Source: a virus
Direction: 5' to 3' (one strand)
Length of the DNA: 37,753 nt
IMG/VR virus record: IMGVR_UViG_3300025138_000114
Location: 1 to 37,753 of that record
The position numbers and the translations under genes were made by a program. The notes beneath the pieces are model-generated. The model saw only the letters and a program-made list of their open reading frames with translations. It did not search any database and was not told the origin of the DNA. Every line of letters begins with the position of its first letter. Position 1 is the stretch's first letter. Shown one piece after another: positions 32,058-37,753 of the stretch.

Positions 32058-33674
32058 CTATATGTTTAAAAGCTGACCAACCCCTTCTGGGTCTATCGAC
32101 TTAGCTTGTGCTATATCTTTCATTGCGCCCCCAAGTTGTGGGGCTGCTTGTGCTGCTGCCATCATCTGTTGATCCTCGGCAGCACCTTGTTTCATGTCTT
32201 GTAACTCTTGCTCCGAACGAATTATTGATGGTGATACGTTACGGTAACGAGCATAATCCTCAAACAGCTGACGCTCATTAAGTGCCTCCATAAGCTCGGG
32301 CTTAACCTGAGCTAATGGTGCTATGTCACGCATAAACGCACTCATGTCAGCAATTCTTGTAGAATATTGTGATTGTGCTGCTGGACTTGCATACGCAATT
32401 TCGAGTTCAACCCCACTCATCGAGGCAGGTGCTTCTGGTAAATCACCAGCACGCTCCAACATCTCATAGGTAATTTCAATTGCTGGTCCAATATACTCAG
32501 ACTCCATTCGATTAATAAGCGGAGCCAACTGGTTTAACATCTGACCGCGTGTGTCTTGAATCTCTGTTACGCTTTGACGCTCCTTCTTTTCTTGACGTAT
32601 AATCTGATCAACAAAGAATGAGCGATTAATTGTATCACGGTACATGCGAATCATATCCATCATGTACTGCGGTTGATTACCTGCCATGATTGGCGAAGGT
32701 TTCTCACTTCCTGCCTCATGAAACACAACCTGACGAGAGCCATACTTCATTGGAAGCATGATGCTGTCTTCTTCAGCTGTTAACGTTGGGAAGTTTAAAT
32801 ACTCGGATGAAATCAACACTTCCTTGACCATCTTATTGAGCACACGAATCTGAGACAAGCAAGTAAATGCTGGTCCACGCCCGTACACCTCATCCGCTAA
32901 CTTAGACCACCGAGGTACTAAGAAAGTAAAATAACTTGACCCATCTACCTGTAATGGCTCTTTAAGTGATGGTGACCAATAAGTGACCGTGTAAGCGCGC
33001 TCTGGTCCAATACGACCACCCTTCTTTGCTCGTTTGTCTGTGTTCGGCTGAATTGTATATATAAGCTCATACTTAGAACTAACCCCACGTTTCTCATCAA
33101 AGCCTTTCATATCCGCAACCTTCGGAAACATCTGCAATAGCTGACGCGCGGTTTTATAGCACCGATAAAATACAGTATCAACACGTCCGTGCGAATCAAC
33201 ATCAAAAAATGTATCTGCTAGTGGGCGCGTACGAAAATTAACAACGCCTTCCTGATACGATACCTGTACAGGCGACGTACCATATGCACCAATATCTAAG
33301 AAGCATTCGTGTGACGCAGAATAAAACTGAGACTCAGGAAGCGCCAGTTCGTGCATTATACGGTCAGAAACTTTTTGTAGGTACGAAAGCTCTTGTTGGT
33401 TTAACTCAGCTGTCGGAACGTTCTTTGCTCGCAGATACATCCAACGATCTGACTTCGGAATCATATTCGAAGCCAGACCATTGGCAAACATCTGATTACA
33501 CCAGACGGCAGTGTCGTCAAAGATCTCTCGCGAGTCATCTTCTTTTCGAGTTGTGTTGTGGTGATCAAACTCGTTTGAGTTCGGACGCACGTACCGTTGA
33601 GAGTCTTTAAACATGTGGTCGAGATTCGACCGCAGTAATTTTAACTCTTCATATCTCTGGCGTAATTCATTCAT
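32058..33674 (-). CDS. Portal (head-tail connector) protein
   Basis: This 538-aa protein is nearly the length of T7 gp8 (536 aa). Recognisable family segments are RQRYEELKLLRSNLDHMFKD at the N-terminus, WCNQMFANGLASNMIPKSDRW, YGRGPAFTCLSQIRVLNKM and RQEKKERQSVTEIQ, with a Gln/Ala-rich C-terminal helix. It forms the dodecameric DNA gate on which the head assembles and terminase docks. It lies two genes downstream of terminase in transcription order. Confidence 0.95.
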   Translation of the reverse strand: MNELRQRYEELKLLRSNLDHMFKDSQRYVRPNSNEFDHHNTTRKEDDSREIFDDTAVWCNQMFANGLASNMIPKSDRWMYLRAKNVPTAELNQQELSYLQKVSDRIMHELALPESQFYSASHECFLDIGAYGTSPVQVSYQEGVVNFRTRPLADTFFDVDSHGRVDTVFYRCYKTARQLLQMFPKVADMKGFDEKRGVSSKYELIYTIQPNTDKRAKKGGRIGPERAYTVTYWSPSLKEPLQVDGSSYFTFLVPRWSKLADEVYGRGPAFTCLSQIRVLNKMVKEVLISSEYLNFPTLTAEEDSIMLPMKYGSRQVVFHEAGSEKPSPIMAGNQPQYMMDMIRMYRDTINRSFFVDQIIRQEKKERQSVTEIQDTRGQMLNQLAPLINRMESEYIGPAIEITYEMLERAGDLPEAPASMSGVELEIAYASPAAQSQYSTRIADMSAFMRDIAPLAQVKPELMEALNERQLFEDYARYRNVSPSIIRSEQELQDMKQGAAEDQQMMAAAQAAPQLGGAMKDIAQAKSIDPEGVGQLLNI

Positions 33675-33716
33675 TAAGTAATTACGTAAAGCTTTTTATT
33701 GCTCTACTATATTTTA

Positions 33717-33965
33717 CTACACGTTTGAGCCGTAGCCCATGCCTGAACCACTAGATCCACCTTTTGCTTTACGTTGCTTTTTACGAGCAATTTGACCAGA
33801 TGCAGCAACCACCCGAGATGGTGACTTAACACTAGCCGCGGAAAGACCTCTTGGACCCTTCATCGGCTGACGTATTCTCGAAGCAGGGGGTGGTGGAGGT
33901 GGGGGTGGTGGAGGTGGTGGTGGTGGAGGTGGTGGAGGTGGTGGTGGTGATTTGCTGCCGCCCAT
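33717..33965 (-). CDS. Polyproline (21 Pro) small basic protein, 82 aa
   Basis: MGGSKS is followed by 21 consecutive prolines, then a basic segment (ASRIRQPMKGPRGLSAAS, IARKKQRKAKGG) and a Gly/Ser tail (SSGSGMGYGSNV). A polyproline tract with a similar basic end is a pattern I have seen in small proteins between terminase and portal genes of marine podoviruses. The first 134 bases overlap the 170-aa frame in another register, and both may be translated. The proline run would depend on EF-P. Function unknown. Confidence 0.7.
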   Translation of the reverse strand: MGGSKSPPPPPPPPPPPPPPPPPPPPPASRIRQPMKGPRGLSAASVKSPSRVVAASGQIARKKQRKAKGGSSGSGMGYGSNV

Positions 33966-34344
33966 AATTTGTAAGTCTTTCTAATCTATTCCAGTTATAA
34001 TATTTAATTGTATCTGGAGTGTCCAGACCCATACTTCGATACCTAGCAAATGCTACGGTGTCAAGTTTATATGGAGCAAATTCCATAAACTTGGCTATTA
34101 CGTCTTCTCCACCGCGTGCTGCAGCATACAAAACATACCAGTAATAACCGCGCTCTTCGGTGTAAGCAAGCTCCGCTAAAAGCAAAAGCTTTGGAGTACT
34201 AAAGACATATCGCTCCGCAGGCGGTCGATAATTTAAATATTGATCTAAAAGCTCAATAAAGTCTAAGCCCTTTGCGTGATACCTTATTACTGCTTCATCA
34301 AGAAGAGATATCTGTTCGCTACCATTTAACTGCTGCGACGTCAT
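33832..34344 (-). CDS. Post-terminase helical protein, 170 aa, with overlapping Thr-rich tail
   Basis: Residues 1-126 form a helical, aromatic-rich domain (IRYHAKGLDFIELLDQYLN, YYWYVLYAAARGGEDVIAKF, PYKLDTVAFARYRSMGLDTP) that looks like a conserved small protein beside terminase in T7-like marine phages. The last ~44 residues are Thr/Ser/Pro-rich because the frame reads the proline tract of the next gene in a different register; they may not be functional. The start at 34344 overlaps terL by 26 bases. Function unknown. Confidence 0.72.
   Translation of the reverse strand: MTSQQLNGSEQISLLDEAVIRYHAKGLDFIELLDQYLNYRPPAERYVFSTPKLLLLAELAYTEERGYYWYVLYAAARGGEDVIAKFMEFAPYKLDTVAFARYRSMGLDTPDTIKYYNWNRLERLTNYGRQQITTTTSTTSTTTTSTTPTSTTPCFENTSADEGSKRSFRG
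33885..33947 (-). repeat. Imperfect CCA-type trinucleotide repeat (proline tract)
   Basis: Twenty-one proline codons in a row on the minus strand: 14 CCA, 5 CCT and 2 CCC. In the register of the 170-aa frame the same bases read ACC/TCC (Thr/Ser). The trinucleotide tract could expand or contract in register without breaking either frame. Confidence 0.97.
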
Positions 34345-35632
34345 ATGTTGTTTTTTGTTTTTTGTTGTCCATCTTTGGCTGCTTTAAACCAACAGCCAAT
34401 GTTCTAAATGCGTCTGCTCCGTGAGAACTTGAGTCGTGCACAGGTGATTTACGAAACACACCACGACTAGAATCAAACTCCTTGTGGTAGCCCTTCAATG
34501 CTTCAAGCCCACGAGCGCAATCGTTTCTAGCAAACCAGCAACGAGGTAGTATTGCACGAACCGCGTCGATGCCGTCAATGATTGGTAGCTTCTTTACCGT
34601 GGTAAACTTTAGCCCCATGCTTCTCGCTATCTCTAACCTACTCTTACCCGTCCCTAATTCACGTACCTTAATATCATGGGGCGCGTAATGTTTACCGTAC
34701 ATAATGTCCCGCTGAACCGCAAACCTGTTTAGCTCTCGTGCGTAGTGTGGCAACCCCTCACCGCTGTTCTCATAATAGTGTACCACACGAATCTCATTCT
34801 TGTATAGCTGAACAAACCAAATAGTTGTAGCGTCATCCATACCTAAGTCCCACGCGGTGTGCACTGGTAACAATGGGTCTGGACTCAATACGTCAAGAAT
34901 CTGTTTGCTCTTATACAACTTACTAATATAGCTTCCGTAGTAACTCCCCTCGACAGGCGTCTTGAACGAACACATATACTCCGACTGGAATCGTGCCTCG
35001 TTGTTTAACTCATCGCGAGCCTTACGTATCTCATCCGCAGGAATCGCCTTGGTCTCCTTGACCGACAGGTGACTGCTGTACCAAGAACCGTCAGACTGAG
35101 CCTTTAGCAAAATTTTATAAAAATGATTTTCGCCACGAGGTGTTCCATTAAACAACGCCCAACCACCGTTCTCCGCTAAAATTGGATTGATCAACTGCCA
35201 CGCGGATGGATCAGAGATACTATACTCAGAGAATACAACGCCGACTGGGTTCGCACCAACCATCTTATCAGGGTCATCTGATCCCATTAGCTGAATCACA
35301 GAACCGTTGCTCAGGTGAATCCGCATCTCCTGTTCACTCTTACGTTCAACAATCTCCTTGGGGAAGTAGTCAATAAACTTCTTGCCCTCACCTGTCATGC
35401 CGTTCCACACAATACGACGCGCCTGATTACCGTACGGCAAAACGTACCAGTATGTACCCACGCGCTGTAGCGCCTTGATCGCCACAATATTTACGCAGGT
35501 CAAATCCTTACCCGCACGACGATGCCACGCAACTACTGCACGTAGTCCACGCTTGGCTTGTGTCATATACTTAAGTAGTGGCAGCTGATAATGTCTCGGC
35601 TGCCATCCCTGTGCAGGAACCTGTACGTCCAT
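34319..35632 (-). CDS. terL: Terminase large subunit
   Basis: ATP-driven packaging motor and nuclease, 437 aa. The Walker A-type motif is AWHRRAGKD (35-43), Walker B-like VGVVFSEYS (130-138) with catalytic Glu136, and the coupling motif is NGTPRG (162-167). The RNase H-like nuclease has Asp262 in AWDLGMDD. It is shorter than T7 gp19 (586 aa), but all motor and nuclease blocks are present. The gene starts just after the 78-aa acidic protein gene; a GAGGAG at 35644-35639 may serve as a ribosome site but is also the Glu-Glu codons of that gene. Confidence 0.96.
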   Translation of the reverse strand: MDVQVPAQGWQPRHYQLPLLKYMTQAKRGLRAVVAWHRRAGKDLTCVNIVAIKALQRVGTYWYVLPYGNQARRIVWNGMTGEGKKFIDYFPKEIVERKSEQEMRIHLSNGSVIQLMGSDDPDKMVGANPVGVVFSEYSISDPSAWQLINPILAENGGWALFNGTPRGENHFYKILLKAQSDGSWYSSHLSVKETKAIPADEIRKARDELNNEARFQSEYMCSFKTPVEGSYYGSYISKLYKSKQILDVLSPDPLLPVHTAWDLGMDDATTIWFVQLYKNEIRVVHYYENSGEGLPHYARELNRFAVQRDIMYGKHYAPHDIKVRELGTGKSRLEIARSMGLKFTTVKKLPIIDGIDAVRAILPRCWFARNDCARGLEALKGYHKEFDSSRGVFRKSPVHDSSSHGADAFRTLAVGLKQPKMDNKKQKTTYDVAAVKW

Positions 35633-35633
35633 A

Positions 35634-35870
35634 TTAAAACTCCTCGTTGTCGTCGTCTTCTACTTCCTCTTCGTCCCAGTCTACTTCGAAATCTATTGCA
35701 ACATCTGTGCCGTAGCTAACTATGTCTGCGTGGGCTTCGTGTAGAAGCATCTTACCTATCATATCGTTGTTAAACCTGTAATCAATACAGCCAGTCTCTT
35801 CATCCAATACAACCAACACGTAGTTTGTGTAGTGCTCTGATACAACCGACTTTACCTCATCAAGTGTCAT
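35634..35870 (-). CDS. Acidic hypothetical protein, 78 aa
   Basis: Unrecognised 78-aa protein with an alpha/beta start (MTLDEVKSVVSEHYTNYVLVVLDEE) and an extremely acidic C-terminus (DFEVDWDEEEVEDDDNEEF). The acidic tail could mimic DNA or bind basic partners. It lies between small and large terminase genes, overlapping terS by 11 bases and ending 1 base before terL, so a packaging accessory role is plausible but not shown. Confidence 0.7.
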   Translation of the reverse strand: MTLDEVKSVVSEHYTNYVLVVLDEETGCIDYRFNNDMIGKMLLHEAHADIVSYGTDVAIDFEVDWDEEEVEDDDNEEF

Positions 35871-36411
35871 GTTTCTCTTCTTCGCTTAAAAACTCTTCGT
35901 ATTCATCTTCTTCATCTACTATCTCCGCCTCAACCGTCTTGGCAAGCTCAGATTTAGAAACCTTTGAATAATCTACTGTTAGTATCTTCATCTCACCTGA
36001 CAGTGTACCCTGCACGTCGACACTCTTTAACTTAGGTTGGGTGAAGCTAGCAAGCTCTTTCCAGATAGATATCTTGTCCTTCTTCGCAACATCGGGATCA
36101 TCGGTATACTGCATCAACTCCTCGATGGGATTAATGCCCCGTTCGGCAAACATAGCCAACAATGCCTTACGCTGCTCAGCAGGCGTCGGTGCTTTGCTCA
36201 TTGTTTCGAGGAACTGTTGCTTGATACTGAGGTCCTTTTCGACATTAGCCAGTTTACCCTGCGCTTCCTTCATGTCCTTCTCTGCTTTCATGCGTGTTCG
36301 GTGGCAACGACTGCGCTTGGCTGACTGTTGCTTAGTTACCTGTTTCGGTTTTCCCGCCTCGTAGGTTCGACGGTCCGCTTTTTTCTTAGCTTGTTTGGTG
36401 GGCACTGTCAA
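35860..36411 (-). CDS. terS: Putative terminase small subunit
   Basis: This 183-aa protein has a very basic N-terminus (VPTKQAKKKADRRTYEAG), a helical centre with a coiled-coil stretch (MKEAQGKLANVEKDLSIKQQ), a helix-turn-helix-like region (LLAMFAERGINPIEELMQY) and an acidic end (EEDEYEEFLSEEEK). These features, its position first in the packaging operon and its place beside the repeat cluster fit a DNA-recognising small terminase. The start is uncertain: TTG at 36411 gives 183 aa, while GTG two codons later would serve equally. No ATG exists before Met41. Confidence 0.65.
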   Translation of the reverse strand: MTVPTKQAKKKADRRTYEAGKPKQVTKQQSAKRSRCHRTRMKAEKDMKEAQGKLANVEKDLSIKQQFLETMSKAPTPAEQRKALLAMFAERGINPIEELMQYTDDPDVAKKDKISIWKELASFTQPKLKSVDVQGTLSGEMKILTVDYSKVSKSELAKTVEAEIVDEEDEYEEFLSEEEKHDT

Positions 36412-37328
36412 AAGTAATGAGCATGTGCCTATGGTTTGTCAAGCAGACAGACACCTATGACACCTAGTAGACACTCAAAAAAGAGGGGGTGTCTGCTATT
36501 AACATATAAGGTAATCAAGGACTTACGAAGAGATAGACACTTTTGACACCTACGGAGAGCATTTCAAAAAGAATTTCTTAATAGGGTAAAAAAAGTGTCT
36601 TTCGTGTCTGTCGTTCCATAAGTTGTTGATAATCCTTAAGGTTAACAACAGACACCTAGTTTCAAAAAGTGTCTGTGTGCTGTCTATTGCGTCTGTCAAA
36701 TGTAAAAAAGAACCTATAGTACTGAACCTTTGTTTACCTAAACTCTCAAAAACTAGAAAATTTATACGCAGGTAGGGACCCCTTGTGATTCTCTCAGCCT
36801 TTTCCCCCTAGTGCCCCCCCCAAACGTCAATTTCGATCCCCGATCCCTAGATTCTAGTGCCTCACGGTCCTTTGAACCCTGCTCCAAGCTCCAATAAACC
36901 TAGTCTCTATGCACCTCCTGAAACCCCAGCCAGCGAAGCACCCATCCACCCAACCATAAGCTCCTGATTCACAGTACCTTACGAACCCGTAGACCCTCGC
37001 CGATCCGAGACACGGTCTAACGGACACCCAACCCTGTGCCGCGTGATCCGTAAGCCCTTGATCCGCTGCAGCTTATGCCCGACCAGGCGCGTACGCAACA
37101 GTGTTGTATGGGGGAGGGGCGGTTGTTTCCTAATCCTAATGCATCGGTCAATGGATTGCTGTCTTGCTTACGCTTCTTCCTGTGTTTCCTGTTGGCAAGA
37201 TTTGTTAGTCGCAGGACTTCTTTCCACGGAAACTCAGAGAAGCTGTGGCAATGCCCGACCATTGACTCGATACAGTTGACCGTGCTGTAACCGCCCTTGG
37301 TTACATTAACTACTAACTGTTATACATT
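36412..37328. other. Gene-free divergent control region (origin/promoter/packaging candidate)
   Basis: 917 bases lie between the two divergently transcribed arms with no credible gene; the frames found at 37017-37290 overlap one another on both strands and have random-looking products. The left part (to about 36720) is A/T-rich with the GACACCTA-type repeats and an imperfect dyad around CCTTAAGG (36634-36641, GTTG/CAAC arms). The right part (about 36760-37110) is C-rich on the plus strand, with a run of eight Cs near 36814-36821, two CTAGTGCC copies (36808, 36854) and five GATCC sites (36835, 36842, 37002, 37045, 37060). A TTGACC at 37276 precedes the first rightward gene, but no good -10 follows at normal spacing. 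Confidence 0.6.
36449..36674. repeat. Cluster of ten GACAC-core repeats beside terS
   Basis: Four exact GACACCTA octamers (starts 36450, 36459, 36545, 36651) and two AGACACT variants (36469, 36535) lie on the plus strand. Four inverted copies of the core (GTGTCT at 36489, 36595, 36604, 36669) lie on the other strand. Pairs are spaced 9 bases start to start (36450/36459, 36545/36554 frame and 36595/36604). Looser copies continue to about 36697 and near 37008 and 37023. Repeats of this kind next to terS could be terminase recognition sites, origin iterons or operators. Confidence 0.85.
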
Positions 37329-37592
37329 ATGAAAGATACACATACTACTGACATCGACACACTCATCGAAGCGCAACGCGAGCATTTGTTCGACGCCTGC
37401 TTCGATTACTCAAACGACGACCTCGGACCCGACGAAGGCTACGGCAGCTTTGATCCTTGGACCCGCGACGACTACGAAGCAGCTAAACACGACCGTCGTT
37501 ACGACGAGCACTACGACCTCAACAGACGCGGGTTTGATGACGATCCTCACGCAATGCTTTCACACCCTAACTACAAGGTATCCAATGGATAA
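37329..37592 (+). CDS. Acidic hypothetical protein, 87 aa, first gene of the rightward arm
   Basis: Unrecognised 87-aa protein rich in Asp, Tyr and His (DYSNDDLGPDEGYGSFDPW, RRYDEHYDLNRRGFDDDP). It has no membrane segment or cysteine motif beyond a single Cys. As the first gene after the divergent control region it is probably expressed early, and acidic early proteins are often host-takeover or DNA-mimic factors; that is inference only. Its stop overlaps the next small gene by 8 bases. Confidence 0.7.
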   Translation: MKDTHTTDIDTLIEAQREHLFDACFDYSNDDLGPDEGYGSFDPWTRDDYEAAKHDRRYDEHYDLNRRGFDDDPHAMLSHPNYKVSNG

Positions 37593-37753
37593 GCCTATCG
37601 AGCACATCAAGACTTTCGTAGCCTGCCTCTTCGTTGGCGGTGCTTTCGGAGTCCTCCTCGTCATTGGACTCGACAAAGAAATCGAGCAAAACGAACGCGA
37701 TCTCTCTCTTATCTCTACTAACTACTCTATCAAAGAGATAAATAACCGAGTTA
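37585..37753 (+). CDS. Small one-span membrane protein, partial at window end
   Basis: The ATG at 37585 overlaps the end of the previous gene and opens a frame that is still open at the last base (56 codons). An N-terminal hydrophobic helix (about residues 11-29, FVACLFVGGAFGVLLVIGL) is followed by an acidic, coiled-coil-like region (DKEIEQNERDLSLIST). If the ends of the window are joined, it continues 17 more codons to a stop at 51-53, total 73 aa. Function unknown; it resembles small phage membrane or superinfection-type proteins only in layout. Confidence 0.65.
   Translation, partial: MDKPIEHIKTFVACLFVGGAFGVLLVIGLDKEIEQNERDLSLISTNYSIKEINNRV

Noticed and set aside
36407-36442. TTGACA hexamers at 36412 and 36442 (minus strand) as terS promoters
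   Set aside because: One coincides with the TTG start and has no -10 (CTAAGA); the other has only CATTAC at 17 bases. Too weak to call.
36449-36674. CRISPR array
   Set aside because: Repeat units are only 8-9 bases, in both orientations, with irregular spacing and no cas genes.
37017-37290. Three overlapping frames of 71-81 aa on both strands in the control region
   Set aside because: They overlap each other on opposite strands, have random composition (many Cys, Ser and Arg), no coupling with neighbours and no recognisable motif.

Overview
The window looks like the essentially complete genome of a tailed phage with podovirus-type (T7-like) virion genes, about 37.75 kb. No host genes, integrase, repressor, IS element or CRISPR array were found. 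An open reading frame running off the right end (from 37585) continues in frame into the left end (stop at 51-53). This suggests a circular map, from a circularly permuted or terminally redundant genome. The genes form two arms. A rightward arm runs from 37329 through the junction to 12858 and ends in a tRNA-Pro. A leftward arm runs from the small terminase (36411) down to 12948. The arms diverge from a 0.9 kb gene-free region (36412-37328), which carries a dense cluster of a GACACCTA-type repeat and a C-rich segment; it is the best candidate for the control, origin or packaging region. The arms converge on the tRNA.

Rightward arm: small unknown proteins, then a tightly overlapping set (109-aa unknown, ThiF/E1-like adenylyltransferase, JAMM-motif isopeptidase-like protein, VRR-NUC nuclease). 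A 200-bp CTAG-rich, hairpin-rich gap follows, then a minimal endolysin with tiny neighbours. Next comes the replication block: family A DNA polymerase (3'-5' exonuclease plus polymerase), a DUF6378-like protein, a coiled-coil protein, a putative ssDNA-binding protein closed by a strong terminator, an archaeo-eukaryotic-type primase, a UvrD/Rep-like SF1 helicase, a SNF2-like SF2 helicase and a metallophosphoesterase. No T7-type or DnaB-type replicative helicase and no phage RNA polymerase is visible.

Leftward arm, in transcription order: terS, an acidic small protein, terL, a 170-aa protein overlapping a 21-proline protein in another frame, portal, Bbp19-like protein, scaffold, major capsid protein (with its own promoter candidate and terminators on both sides), tail tubular A and B, three internal virion proteins (one of 1594 aa with an HEATH metallopeptidase signature), a promoter, adhesin-like proteins, a holin-like cassette of small membrane proteins, four very small basic proteins and a terminal tail fibre.

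Host: most starts lack a Shine-Dalgarno sequence and follow A/T-rich leaders, yet two sigma70-like promoter candidates are present. The small DUF6321/DUF5872-like proteins are, from memory, typical of marine phages. A marine bacterial host is therefore an inference, and its phylum cannot be fixed. The overall design (T7-like virion, PolA, no RNA polymerase, host-type promoters) recalls SIO1/VpV262-type podoviruses, but no database comparison was possible.
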